Below the pieces are notes generated by a model. It ran no database searches, was not told the DNA's origin, and worked only from the letters and a program-made list of their open reading frames with translations. Of a stretch of 64,000 nucleotides of DNA, positions 9,142 to 17,787 are shown one piece after another. Origin of the DNA: Sporotomaculum syntrophicum (lineage in GTDB: Bacteria; Bacillota; Desulfotomaculia; Desulfotomaculales; Desulfallaceae). The stretch lies in assembly GCF_009932395.1 (NCBI RefSeq), contig NZ_LSRS01000002.1:283210-347209 (forward strand), in the 5' to 3' direction. The position numbers and the translations under genes were made by a program. Position 1 is the stretch's first letter. Every line of letters starts with the position of its first letter.

Positions 9142-9776
9142 TTGTTTCCACCCCCTTTATGCTGTTTCCCCTGGTAAGGTGAATTCCTCCCCTGCCAGAC
9201 AGCCAGTTGTGTAATCTTCTCTTTTAATGACTGGCGTCCCCGGTTGATTCGGGACTTCACCGTCCCCAGGGAGCAATCCAGCATAGTTGCTATTTCATCG
9301 TAGGAATAACCCTGCATTTCCCTTAAAACCAGTACCGTTCGATGTTCTGGTGATAACTCCTGCAAAGCGTTACGCACCATATTGCGAAATTCCTTGTTTT
9401 CATAAGCGATCTCAGGATCTTCAACATCCGAAGCCACCAGGCGGGGCATTTCGCCCTCGGCTGTCTGTACCGGGTTGTCAAGGTAGACATCGGGTTTCCT
9501 TTTGCGCCTTTCATTAATGGAAAGGTTAACCGCGATACGGTGCAGCCAGGTACCGAAATCAGCTTCGTTGCGAAATCCGGGCAATGCTCGATACGCTTTT
9601 ATAAAAACATTCTGCGCTAAATCCTGGGCATCGGCATAATTACCTGAAAGCTGGTAACAAAGCATATAAATTTTATCCTGATATAGGATGACCAGCTGCT
9701 CAAATGCCTTTGTGTCTCCCTTTTGTGATTTCTCAACCAGAAGCTTTACTTTATCCAAAGGCTTTACATTATCCAA
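9138..9776 (-). CDS. ECF RNA polymerase sigma factor (SigW/RpoE-like)
   Basis: This is a 212-residue sigma-70 family protein of the extracytoplasmic-function class. Region 2 spans about residues 20-90 (YADAQDLAQNVFIKAYRALP, with the -10 reading RRKRK end). Region 4 spans about 135-190 (LSPEHRTVLVLREMQGYSYDEIATML with the GTVKSRINRGR recognition helix). The start is a TTG preceded by GAGGGGG at a ten-base spacing; no ATG is better placed. The gene is first in a two-gene operon with its anti-sigma factor. A GGAACTTTT-N11-CGTGTCTAA motif sits about 40 bases before the start codon and recurs upstream of two surface-protein genes, which implies autoregulation and a surface regulon. Confidence 0.93.
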   Translation of the reverse strand: MDNVKPLDKVKLLVEKSQKGDTKAFEQLVILYQDKIYMLCYQLSGNYADAQDLAQNVFIKAYRALPGFRNEADFGTWLHRIAVNLSINERRKRKPDVYLDNPVQTAEGEMPRLVASDVEDPEIAYENKEFRNMVRNALQELSPEHRTVLVLREMQGYSYDEIATMLDCSLGTVKSRINRGRQSLKEKITQLAVWQGRNSPYQGKQHKGGGNK

Positions 9777-9816
9777 AGGGATTGTTCCCCCTCAAATTTC
9801 TAACCCCGGACACTTT

Positions 9817-9845
9817 TTAGACACGCGTATATATTGAAAAGTTCC
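9817..9845 (-). promoter_or_regulatory. ECF-type promoter of the sigma operon (site A)
   Basis: On the minus strand GGAACTTTT (9845-9837), an 11-base spacer and CGTGTCTAA (9825-9817) lie upstream of the sigma gene. Taken as -35 GGAACTT and -10 TCTAA the spacing is 17, very like E. coli RpoE promoters. Autoregulation is usual for such sigma factors. Sites B, C and D repeat the motif with the same spacing. Confidence 0.8.
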
Positions 9846-10062
9846 GGTGCCAGGTTTGTATTTGCTAAAAACAATGCAGCTAAATAGTTAATCTAATTAA
9901 TAATTTACTTGAAAATTAATATAATTACAAAGGATACTAATGTCTATATGACCGATTATTTCAATTATTGAATAATACGCCGGGTTTATCAATTTTCCAT
10001 ATGTATTATACCGCTGCCTTTACTGCCAGGAACAGCGTTTTAGAAAAAAAATACCCTGCCTT
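9846..10062 (+). other. AT-rich spacer without a recognised gene
   Basis: This is the part of the divergent 572-base intergenic region between the sigma promoter and the first surface-gene promoter. I see no convincing reading frame, RNA or long repeat in it. Confidence 0.5.
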
Positions 10063-10091
10063 GGAACTTTTGCTGATAACGAGGTGTCTAA
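10063..10091 (+). promoter_or_regulatory. ECF-type promoter, distal (site B)
   Basis: GGAACTTTT (10063-10071), 11 bases, GGTGTCTAA (10083-10091). It differs from sites A, C and D only in the first base of the -10 element. It lies 91 bases upstream of site C, in the same orientation. Confidence 0.72.
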
Positions 10092-10153
10092 AAACAGAAT
10101 GCTAAACTAAGAGTTACAAAAAGCCCCATCTAAATGAAAAATAACTAACCAGT

Positions 10154-10182
10154 GGAACTTTTGCCTGTAAAGGCGTGTCTAA
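10154..10182 (+). promoter_or_regulatory. ECF-type promoter, proximal (site C)
   Basis: GGAACTTTT (10154-10162), 11 bases, CGTGTCTAA (10174-10182). Expected transcription start is near 10189, giving a leader of about 160 bases before the TTG at 10349. Confidence 0.8.
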
Positions 10183-10203
10183 TATCATAAGTTCGTATTT
10201 AAA

Positions 10204-10231
10204 GGAGAGTCGGTGGCCAAGCCACTTCTCT
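10204..10231 (+). promoter_or_regulatory. 5' leader hairpin
   Basis: AGAG-TC-GGTGGC / GCCAC-TT-CTCT folds into a strong stem-loop beginning about 15 bases after the predicted start of the proximal transcript. Such 5' stems often stabilise abundant surface-protein messages; that role is inference. The remaining leader is about 120 bases and contains a second AAGGAGGG at 10265 unconnected to a long frame. Confidence 0.5.
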
Positions 10232-10348
10232 ATAAAACCAGTTAGTTATTTAACTGCAAATGAATAAGGAGGGATGCAACACCAGGATATAAAGGCACCA
10301 TCTTTTCCAGGCCGGTAGGCCAAAAATATTTTAAGGAGGGAATTAGAT

Positions 10349-12634
10349 TTGCGTAAAGTACGTAACAAAAAGTTTTGCCTGGTAATGGCAGTGGTATTTG
10401 CCTTAACAATGGTATTTCCGTTTGCCGCATTTGCTTCCGATACTAGAACATTGAATATACCAACGGTTAATGATGATCAGGAAGCTCAATTAGGTACAGT
10501 ATTTTTTGAATTTACGGCCGGTCAGCTTTCCAATGGTGATAGTGTAACAATGACCCTGCCTAGTGACTTCCAATTCTTGCAGGCCGGAAAAAGTAAAGAC
10601 AATGTAATGAAAAATAGTGATTGGGATTCAGTGGGTAATGGTGTTTACGGCGAAATAGACGGCAACTATTTTAAGATTCCAGATACTTATCAAGGTGACA
10701 CAAACGGTTTAAAGGGTGCATCCATTGATGTTGATATGCTGGATGAAAACGAAATTCAGGTAACCATTAATGGTGCGGATAGTGACCTTATTGACAATTG
10801 GGATTCGTACATGTACCTGTATCTTGGCAATGTATATATTGAAGACGGATTTGAAGGCGACATTGACTTAAGATTAAAAGCTCCCAGCACCAGTGGTTTT
10901 GAATCCGGTGACGTTACTGTAGGTCGCTGCACCGGTGGCGAAGTTGAAATAGAAGTAACCGATGCTCCTACTTTCAGCGATAGCGACACAGTAACTATCC
11001 GTATTGAAGAAGATGTGCCCGGCGCTCTGGAAAGTGAAAAAGAAAGCTTACAGTTTGTTCTGCCCAACGGATTTGAATGGGGCGTTGTGGAAAATGTGAA
11101 GGTATTCTGGGGCGAAGTACCTGGCTATAACACTAAAGATGAATTGGCAAATGCTCTGGAAAATGCATTTGATGCCGATGAAGATGAATTGAATTTAAAC
11201 CTCAATGGTTTCAAAGAAAGCAAAAAAGCCATTGCTTTTGAAGTCGAGGTTGAGATTGTAGTGGAAGATGAAACCGATGCTGAGATTGGTGATATTACCG
11301 CTAAAATCTACGGTGAAAGCGATTTCACGCCAAACGAAGTGTTTGTTGGTAGATATGGACAGTTTGATTCCACCATTACTGCCGGTGAACCCACTACAAT
11401 AGTAGCCGGCATGCTGGAACAGGTAATTGCCGACATCACTATTGAAGAATCCATCAAAGAGAGCTTAATGGACGGTCGTACCTTAACACTCACCCTGCCC
11501 TCCAACTATAAGTGGGGCAAAATTGACACGGACAGGGACAGTGGCTTAGGATTAGTCTTTGAAGGTTTCCCCGGTAAAGACGGTCAAACCGCTAAGTGGA
11601 AAATTGACGGCAAATCAAGCGATGCAGCCGAATTAGTGCTCGAAGAAATGGAAGTTGTTGTCGAGCCCGGTACCACCGGTGATCTGGTCATCGAAGTGGG
11701 CGGTACCTGTGGTCTTTCCGGTGAACTGACAGTTGCTAAAACAGTTGAAGCTGTAACCATAACCTCTGCCGGCGATGCAGCGATACTGGCCATCGGTAAA
11801 GCAGGTCAGGCCATTGGTGATTTAACTATTACCGAAAATACAGCCGGTGCTCTAAGTGAAGCTAAATTGTTGGTGCAACTGCCCGAAGGTTTCAAGTGGG
11901 TTAATTACAAGGATGTAGAAGTAACTGAAGGCGACATGAAAATTAAAACAGATAATATCACCACTGGTAATGACGACAGAGATATAGTAATTACTATTGA
12001 TAAAGACAGTAATGTTGCCAGCACCCTTACCTTGAAAAACCTGGCAGTAACCGTTGACCGGACTGCCCCGGAAGGCGATGTTTTAGTAAAAGTTAAAGGC
12101 GACGCTGTTAACGAAGTAAATAATTGGAATGAAATTGATGATGTGTTTGATACTAATGGTCAAAACGGTTACGTTGAAATTAGCGGTTATCAAGCATTCG
12201 AGCTTGACGGCGGTAAAATCTTCCCCGAAACCGGTACCGCAGCCAAGACTGTTGCAGCTATCGTAGGAACTCCTGCTCCTTCCGACCAGACACTGACCAC
12301 CACCATCGCTCTTGGTGACAATGGCAGCTACATTTCTGACGGCCGGATTATGGTTCAACTGCGTGATGCCGCTACTGCTCTGGGCGTAGCGCCGCAGAAT
12401 ATTTTCTGGGATAACAAAGCCAAGGCCGCTACCTTCATTAAAGGTGACCGGGTTGTACAATTGACTGTTGGTGACCCGCAGGTCAAACTGAATGGCACTA
12501 ACCTGCCCACCGACAAAGGTGCAGAAATTAAAGACGGCCGGACCTTCGTATCCTTATCCGCAGCTGGTATTGCTTTGAACGCAGTAGCTCAGTGGGATAA
12601 CGAAACCAAGACCGCTACCCTGACAGTTAAGTAA
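10349..12634 (+). CDS. Secreted repeat protein with C-terminal stalk (copper amine oxidase N-like) domain; S-layer candidate
   Basis: The start is a TTG eight bases after AAGGAGGG. The 761-residue product has a signal peptide (about 1-29, ending PFAAFA-SD). The mature protein is very acidic. It contains about four diverged copies of a beta unit with the pattern ITIxE...GAL....LxxxLPxGFxW (about residues 45-75, 205-245, 365-410, 490-530). The C-terminal region (about 655-761) is a copper-amine-oxidase-N-like domain, with DGRIMVQLRDAATALG and WDNKAKAATF. Such domains in Firmicutes are surface modules, not oxidases. Two ECF-type promoters and a long leader precede it, as expected of a strongly expressed surface protein. 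No SLH domain is present, so how it is held at the wall is unclear. Confidence 0.82.
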   Translation: MRKVRNKKFCLVMAVVFALTMVFPFAAFASDTRTLNIPTVNDDQEAQLGTVFFEFTAGQLSNGDSVTMTLPSDFQFLQAGKSKDNVMKNSDWDSVGNGVYGEIDGNYFKIPDTYQGDTNGLKGASIDVDMLDENEIQVTINGADSDLIDNWDSYMYLYLGNVYIEDGFEGDIDLRLKAPSTSGFESGDVTVGRCTGGEVEIEVTDAPTFSDSDTVTIRIEEDVPGALESEKESLQFVLPNGFEWGVVENVKVFWGEVPGYNTKDELANALENAFDADEDELNLNLNGFKESKKAIAFEVEVEIVVEDETDAEIGDITAKIYGESDFTPNEVFVGRYGQFDSTITAGEPTTIVAGMLEQVIADITIEESIKESLMDGRTLTLTLPSNYKWGKIDTDRDSGLGLVFEGFPGKDGQTAKWKIDGKSSDAAELVLEEMEVVVEPGTTGDLVIEVGGTCGLSGELTVAKTVEAVTITSAGDAAILAIGKAGQAIGDLTITENTAGALSEAKLLVQLPEGFKWVNYKDVEVTEGDMKIKTDNITTGNDDRDIVITIDKDSNVASTLTLKNLAVTVDRTAPEGDVLVKVKGDAVNEVNNWNEIDDVFDTNGQNGYVEISGYQAFELDGGKIFPETGTAAKTVAAIVGTPAPSDQTLTTTIALGDNGSYISDGRIMVQLRDAATALGVAPQNIFWDNKAKAATFIKGDRVVQLTVGDPQVKLNGTNLPTDKGAEIKDGRTFVSLSAAGIALNAVAQWDNETKTATLTVK

Positions 12635-12648
12635 ATAATCAGTTAAAC

Positions 12649-12680
12649 AAGCCTGGGTTCTCGGACCCAGGCTTTCTCTT
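12649..12680 (+). terminator. Rho-independent terminator
   Basis: AAGCCTGGGT and ACCCAGGCTT form a perfect 10-bp stem with a six-base loop, followed by TTCTCTTTCT. Confidence 0.88.
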
Positions 12681-12711
12681 TCTATACATATTTATGAGCC
12701 GCCTGATATTG

Positions 12712-12740
12712 TTGACAATACAGTCAACTTTAGCTATAAT
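12712..12740 (+). promoter_or_regulatory. Sigma-A promoter of the TolC-like gene
   Basis: Perfect TTGACA (12712-12717), a 17-base spacer and perfect TATAAT (12735-12740). Confidence 0.9.
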
Positions 12741-12766
12741 TTAGCTGTTAAATAGTTAACTAAATT
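12738..12766 (+). promoter_or_regulatory. Possible operator at the TolC-like promoter
   Basis: AATTTAG and CTAAATT are inverted arms separated by 15 bases, and overlap the -10 element and start site. AACTAAAT-AATTAA-like sequence also occurs before the adaptor gene near 18285, so the MarR regulator at 17788 is a candidate; this is inference. Confidence 0.35.
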
Positions 12767-12791
12767 AAATAATGGTAAAGGGTGGTGGAGA

Positions 12792-13895
12792 GTGAGAAAA
12801 CTGACCGTAATGTTCTTAGCGATGATCATGGTGTTTTTGGGCACAGCCTCAGCTGCTCTGGCGAAAGAACCTGCAACTCCTCAGTTGACTATAGAAGATG
12901 TTATGAGAATGGCTGTGGAAAATAGTACAGCCTTAAAAAGTGGTAACTTGGCTAAAGACCAAGCCTGGGAAGCCAGAAAAGATGCAGCAGATGATGTCAG
13001 TTTAAGACCCAGTGGCGGTGGTGGTCCCGTAAATGAAAAAGCGGAATCTTCGTTTACCAAATTAATGCAAACAAGCAATAGATACTTAACTCAAAGCAAA
13101 TTATTGCAGCAAGAAGAAAAAAACGTTAAACTTGATGCCTACCAAAAATATATAAGCGTGCTGATATCCCAGGAAAAAATTAAAAACGCGGAAATTACGC
13201 TGGCTAAAGATCAATTGGCCGAACGCCTGGCAAAAATATGCGCGCAAGTAGGTACTATATCAAACCCGGAAATGGTTGCGGCTCAATCAACGGTGCAAGC
13301 ATCTGCCGCTGCTTTGCAGGAGGCCATTGAGAATTTGGACAAAGCTTATGTTGAGCTTAATGCAGTAATTGGCTTATGGCCTGAAGACAGGCCAATCCTT
13401 CAAGACGAAATAGCCTTTGAGACATTTAAAGTGGATAATATAAATGCTGAGGCCAGCCGGGCTGAAACAAGCAGTGAAGCTTTATGGAGTCTTCAGCAGT
13501 TAGTTAACCTGCAAAAAATGGATTTAAGTTACTTTCGGTATGGCCCTGGTTCAGGAGCGCTAAGTTCCTACGATATAGAAAAAATTGACGTTGATATAGC
13601 TGAACTGAATGTTGAGGAAGCACGTAAGGAAGTTCGAAACGGTGTCTTTACATTATATAAAGATATCCAGGCTGCCGAAGAGCAATACAACAAAGTAAAT
13701 GCCGCGATCAAGCTGATGGAAGAGACGTTAAGGGTCGCTAAAGTTAAATATGATGTTGGTATGGCCACTGCAATGGATATCAAAACAAGTGAAGCTGAAC
13801 TGGCTTCATATGAGACTAATTTAGCGCTGCTAAAATATCAACATGCGATACTGGTAGCGAATTTTAAAAACCTCACTGGCAAGGAATTAGTTTAG
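12792..13895 (+). CDS. TolC-family (outer membrane efflux-like) protein
   Basis: The start is GTG after GGTGGTGGAG. The 367-residue product has a signal peptide (about 1-24, ASAALA-KE) and the TolC/OEP pattern of long alpha-helical hairpins. These include LTIEDVMRMAVENSTALKS at the N-terminus and VAKVKYDVGMATAMDIKTSE near the end, the latter being the canonical Y..G..T..D...AE repeat. It is shorter than typical TolC (about 430-490). In diderms TolC is the outer-membrane exit duct for RND pumps, and an RND adaptor/permease operon lies 5 kb downstream. In a monoderm Firmicute it must work differently, perhaps as a wall-spanning or membrane-associated partner. It is driven by a strong sigma-A promoter. 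Confidence 0.83.
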   Translation: MRKLTVMFLAMIMVFLGTASAALAKEPATPQLTIEDVMRMAVENSTALKSGNLAKDQAWEARKDAADDVSLRPSGGGGPVNEKAESSFTKLMQTSNRYLTQSKLLQQEEKNVKLDAYQKYISVLISQEKIKNAEITLAKDQLAERLAKICAQVGTISNPEMVAAQSTVQASAAALQEAIENLDKAYVELNAVIGLWPEDRPILQDEIAFETFKVDNINAEASRAETSSEALWSLQQLVNLQKMDLSYFRYGPGSGALSSYDIEKIDVDIAELNVEEARKEVRNGVFTLYKDIQAAEEQYNKVNAAIKLMEETLRVAKVKYDVGMATAMDIKTSEAELASYETNLALLKYQHAILVANFKNLTGKELV

Positions 13896-13979
13896 TAATA
13901 GCTTATGTTTTATGTTTACTAAGACGAGGTTTCGTATTGTTGCTGCACAAATCCAATTGCTGTCCCCTAAGAAGAATTA

Positions 13980-14010
13980 AAGCGCTATTTTATAATAGCG
14001 CTTATCATTT
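13980..14010 (+). terminator. Hairpin after the TolC-like gene
   Basis: AAGCGCTATT / AATAGCGCTT form a perfect 10-bp stem with a four-base loop; the following T-run is poor (ATCATTT). Confidence 0.6.
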
Positions 14011-14105
14011 GTCGGAAGCTTAAAACGTCAGTCAAATTATGCTGCTTTTGTGTAAAAAAATACGGATTCTCAAATGGCTATTGAAATAATATTACGGAGG
14101 TTAAT

Positions 14106-15827
14106 ATGCGAAGTTACATAATAAATATTTGTGCCGGTATACTCAGCTGTTTTTTAATTGCCTCTCCTGTTATTGCCGCACCGGCAAATACACAGGTGGA
14201 CACGGTGGCATTAAAACTTAACGAAAGCCAGGCCAGGGTTGATGGGGTGCCGTATGAGTTAGAAACTGCACCACGGCTTAATGAAGGAATAACCCTGGTA
14301 CCCCTGCGCTTCATTGCCGAAATCTTTGGTGCTGAGGTCGGCTGGAATAAAGAAGACAATCAAATAGCTATTCAACAAAACGATAAAAACATCATTTTGC
14401 AGCCGGGTAGTAACCAGGCTATGATTAACGGTGAGCCTCAAACTATATCCGGAGCAGCAACTGTAGTTAATGAAACAACGCTGGTCCCATTGCGTTTTTT
14501 GGTGGAGAGTTTAAACTATCAAGTGAGTTTTATACCCGAAACCAAAGAGATAAATATTAAACAATTAACACCTGCAAATATACCGCCCATAGCCGACTTC
14601 GTTATCAATAAGGAAACTGTGGCTCAGGGTGAAACGGTGGTATACGAAGACCAAAGCAGCGATCCGGATGGCGACCAAATCGTAACCGAAATTTGGACCG
14701 GTAATGAGCGGGCTTTCTTTGCCCCGGGTGAATATGAAGTAACATTAAAGGTTAAAGACAGCCTGGGGGCCTGGAGTGAGCCTTGTACCAAAAAGATAAC
14801 CGTAACGGAAGAAGTTAAAATGGACCGTCTTACCTACAACCTGCAAAATCCTGTACCGGGGGAACCACTGGGCAACCTTAACATACCTGTGCTGCAGTTA
14901 AAACAATTTGACCCGCCGGTAAGCATGGACAGGGAACAAGTGCTTGTCAGCAATAGTCCGGAGGAAATCAAAGAAGACGGTATCCTCTACAGCGATACCC
15001 TTCGTGGGAAAAATCGACTGTATTTTCACCACATCAATGGTTCAAACGAGAAGAAGAGACTATTTCTTTTAGCTATAAATCAGGAAGACAAACCCGTAAA
15101 ACTGGTGATTAAAAGGTGGGGTGTGGCCGGCCCGAGTGATGCTATGTCTGCGGGCAAAACAGCTGCTTACCGTTTTCTGGATTTTGATCGAAGTCAAGCT
15201 CGCACTTTAGTGTTGCAGCCAGGTGAACAAGCTATTATTAATGAAGGGATAGTTAATACTCTTGAGCCGGGACAGGTTATAAATGCAATGTTTGATGTGG
15301 AGGCAGATGGCGACCTGCTTTACTCCGTAGTAGCAGTTGGCAACCAGGAGCAGCTGTTTGAATACGACAATTTAACGATTCTACCCCGTGATGATAACCA
15401 TATCCGGGGCACTTTCCCATTGGCCAACCGCTCTGTATCGGTACAGCTAAAAGGTGATGAGCCGGCAAGGCTTATCGTTGCCGACGGTAAAGAAGACAAA
15501 TTTTTATACGGCAAGGATAACAATACCAGCACCATGGGACGGTACAGCTTGTTCAGTAGTGACACCGGTAATTACGGGGTGGTATACCGGGTTAGAATCG
15601 GTACCCAGCAGCGAGTTGGGGTAATATTCTCACCCCGGGGTGGCGTATTTGCTGGAGCCGGTTCCTGGGACGGTGAGGCTTTTAACTTGCCTAATAAGGG
15701 TATATTAAAGCCACAGACGGAATATGCCATGATTGGCGTTGTCGAGCCGGGTAAAGAAAAAGTGCTGGAGTTTATTCCGCCGGCCGGGTCCTTTTTACCG
15801 ATTAATTTAATATTTATGCCATTTTAG
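14106..15827 (+). CDS. Secreted stalk-domain / PKD-like protein, copy 1
   Basis: The ATG follows ACGGAGG. The 573-residue product has a signal peptide (about 1-24). A tandem copper-amine-oxidase-N-like region (about 35-155) shows the marks GITLVPLRFIAEIFGAEVGW and TTLVPLRFLVESLNYQV. It is followed by a PKD-like beta domain (about 160-235, VYEDQSSDPDGDQIV...GEYEVTLKVKDSLGAWSEP). The C-terminal 330 residues form a beta-rich region of unknown family that is strongly conserved in the next gene. It has no SLH domain and no enzymatic motif that I recognise. The neighbour is a same-length paralogue, so the pair arose by tandem duplication. Confidence 0.83.
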   Translation: MRSYIINICAGILSCFLIASPVIAAPANTQVDTVALKLNESQARVDGVPYELETAPRLNEGITLVPLRFIAEIFGAEVGWNKEDNQIAIQQNDKNIILQPGSNQAMINGEPQTISGAATVVNETTLVPLRFLVESLNYQVSFIPETKEINIKQLTPANIPPIADFVINKETVAQGETVVYEDQSSDPDGDQIVTEIWTGNERAFFAPGEYEVTLKVKDSLGAWSEPCTKKITVTEEVKMDRLTYNLQNPVPGEPLGNLNIPVLQLKQFDPPVSMDREQVLVSNSPEEIKEDGILYSDTLRGKNRLYFHHINGSNEKKRLFLLAINQEDKPVKLVIKRWGVAGPSDAMSAGKTAAYRFLDFDRSQARTLVLQPGEQAIINEGIVNTLEPGQVINAMFDVEADGDLLYSVVAVGNQEQLFEYDNLTILPRDDNHIRGTFPLANRSVSVQLKGDEPARLIVADGKEDKFLYGKDNNTSTMGRYSLFSSDTGNYGVVYRVRIGTQQRVGVIFSPRGGVFAGAGSWDGEAFNLPNKGILKPQTEYAMIGVVEPGKEKVLEFIPPAGSFLPINLIFMPF

Positions 15828-15888
15828 GCTGCACTATATGATTAGATACAATCGGTTAAATATCACTGGAAGTAGAAGGAGGCCAACT

Positions 15889-17610
15889 ATGCGCAGGTGC
15901 TTAATCCACTTAGTGTTTATAACCTTATTTCTTATAGCTGCTGCCCCTGGGGCGGCGGAAAACGAGGCAGAAACCGTCATCATGAAAATAAATGATCCGG
16001 TTGTGCAGGTGGACGGGATGCCCTATGAAATGCAAGTGGCTCCCAGTGTTAGTGACAGCACCACCATGGTTCCGCTGCGTTTTATTTTAGAAGTATATGG
16101 TGCTGAGGTTGGCTGGGATGCCGAGGCCAGGGAAATTTCCGTGCGGCATAATGATGTTGAGATCCGCCTTGAGCCAGGTGTAGCTGAGGCCATAGTAAAT
16201 GGCGAAGTGCTGGCTATTACCGGGGCGCCGGTTATTGAAAATAATATTACGCTGGTACCCTTGCGTTTCCTGGCGGAAAAATTAAACTATCAGGTTGATT
16301 ACCTGCCGGACACCAAAGAGATAATTATCAAACAGCTGCCCCCGCCAAACCGTCCGCCTGTGGCTGAGTTTGAATTTGAAAAAGATGTAGTACCCCAGGG
16401 TGAAACGATTTATTTCAACGATAAAAGTTATGATCCCGATGGGGATATTATTGTTGAAAGTAAATGGACAGGCCGGGAGAGAGCTTATTTTGCTTCGGGA
16501 GAATACCAGGTTACCCTGGAGGTAATGGATAGCCAGGGTAATTGGAGTGAGCCTTTTACCAAAACGCTTACAGTAACTGACGAGGTAAAGATGGACCGGC
16601 TTACTTATAACTTGCATTATCCTATCCCCGGCGAACCCCTGGGCAATATAACTAATTTCAATGTATTGGATTTGGATCAAGTTAATCCTGACGTAAGTAT
16701 AGACAATCTGAAGGTAATGATTAGCAACAGCCCTGAAACAGTGCTGGAAGACGGTATTTTATTTAGCGATTTTTTTAGCGGCGAAACACGCTTGTACTAT
16801 CATCATATAAACGGTTCGGGAGAAAATAAAAAAATAATCCCATTGCTCATTAACCAGAGCGATGCACCGGTATCTCTGCTTATTAAACGAGCAGGCATAG
16901 CCGGACCGGGTGAGGTGATGGCAGTGGGTAGATCGGCTGCTTACCGGTACCTGGATTTTAATGAGGCTGGCGCTAAGTATATCGAGCTGCAGCCGGGGCA
17001 AATATATAAACTTAATGAAGAAATCAATAGTCTGGTTCAGCCTGGTGCTACAGTTGACGGCATATTTGATGTCGACGCATTGGGGGAATTGCTGTTTCAA
17101 GTGATTGTCACAGGGGAACATTCTACTATGGAGGATTACAGACACCTTACTATTCTTAATAAGGACGATGTGCATATCCGGGGTACTTTCCCTGCTGCTA
17201 ACCGATCTTTGTCAATCCAGCTGGATGGCACGGAGCCGGTCCGTTTAGTTGTGGCAGACGGTAATTATGATGAATTTTTAACCGGGCATGATAACCAATC
17301 CAATTTGCCGGGCAATGACTCTCAGCAGAGTAAAAACTTGGGCAACTGCGGTGTTACTTATAAAATTACCATACAGGCTCGGGAGCGAATGGGGGTCATA
17401 TTTTCACCGCGTGGCGGCGTGTTTTCCGGGGCCGGTAAGTGGGAGAGTGACGGTGGAAAAGCATTTTACCTGCCCAACAAGGGAATTATGCAGCCCCAGA
17501 CAGAGTTTGCCCTAATCGGCGTTATTGAACCCGGTCAGGAAAAAGTACTGGAATTTATACCGCCGGCCGGCTCTTTTTTGCCTGTAAACCTGATCTTTCT
17601 ACCCTTTTGA
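15889..17610 (+). CDS. Secreted stalk-domain / PKD-like protein, copy 2
   Basis: This is a paralogue of the preceding gene with the same length (573 residues) and the same domain order. It has a signal peptide, two stalk repeats (TTMVPLRFILEVYGAEVGW, ITLVPLRFLAEKLNYQV), a PKD-like domain (DKSYDPDGDIIV) and a long C-terminal region. Shared blocks include VKMDRLTYNL, DGILFSD, VHIRGTFPAANRS and VLEFIPPAGSFLPVNLIF. The ATG at 15889 is chosen because AAGGAGG lies six bases upstream and the signal peptide begins there; a longer frame from 15838 has no ribosome site. Only 61 bases separate it from copy 1, so the two are probably co-transcribed. Function unknown. Confidence 0.84.
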   Translation: MRRCLIHLVFITLFLIAAAPGAAENEAETVIMKINDPVVQVDGMPYEMQVAPSVSDSTTMVPLRFILEVYGAEVGWDAEAREISVRHNDVEIRLEPGVAEAIVNGEVLAITGAPVIENNITLVPLRFLAEKLNYQVDYLPDTKEIIIKQLPPPNRPPVAEFEFEKDVVPQGETIYFNDKSYDPDGDIIVESKWTGRERAYFASGEYQVTLEVMDSQGNWSEPFTKTLTVTDEVKMDRLTYNLHYPIPGEPLGNITNFNVLDLDQVNPDVSIDNLKVMISNSPETVLEDGILFSDFFSGETRLYYHHINGSGENKKIIPLLINQSDAPVSLLIKRAGIAGPGEVMAVGRSAAYRYLDFNEAGAKYIELQPGQIYKLNEEINSLVQPGATVDGIFDVDALGELLFQVIVTGEHSTMEDYRHLTILNKDDVHIRGTFPAANRSLSIQLDGTEPVRLVVADGNYDEFLTGHDNQSNLPGNDSQQSKNLGNCGVTYKITIQARERMGVIFSPRGGVFSGAGKWESDGGKAFYLPNKGIMQPQTEFALIGVIEPGQEKVLEFIPPAGSFLPVNLIFLPF

Positions 17611-17627
17611 CTTTAATTATTGTTTCG

Positions 17628-17672
17628 ACACTTCCCAGTTCTCTTAAGAGTACTTGGAAGTGTTTTTTTATT
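17628..17672 (+). terminator. Rho-independent terminator after the duplicated pair
   Basis: ACACTTCC pairs with GGAAGTGT, with an inner palindrome CTCTTAAGAG, followed by seven T. Confidence 0.9.
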
Positions 17673-17691
17673 TCGCTCCCATGACTGCCAA

Positions 17692-17720
17692 TTGACACCT
17701 CCGGGTAAAGAAATTATACT
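17692..17720 (+). promoter_or_regulatory. Sigma-A promoter of the marR-efflux operon
   Basis: TTGACA (17692-17697), a 17-base spacer and TATACT (17715-17720). Confidence 0.85.
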
Positions 17721-17787
17721 TAATCTTATAAATAATTAAATATGAAAACAATTACCGAAATACTCAGGCAAAGGAGGGATAATTTTA

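Noticed and set aside
10349-12634. Copper amine oxidase enzyme
   Set aside because: Only the N-terminal-type stalk domain is present; no catalytic domain or topaquinone site is visible, so it is a surface module here.
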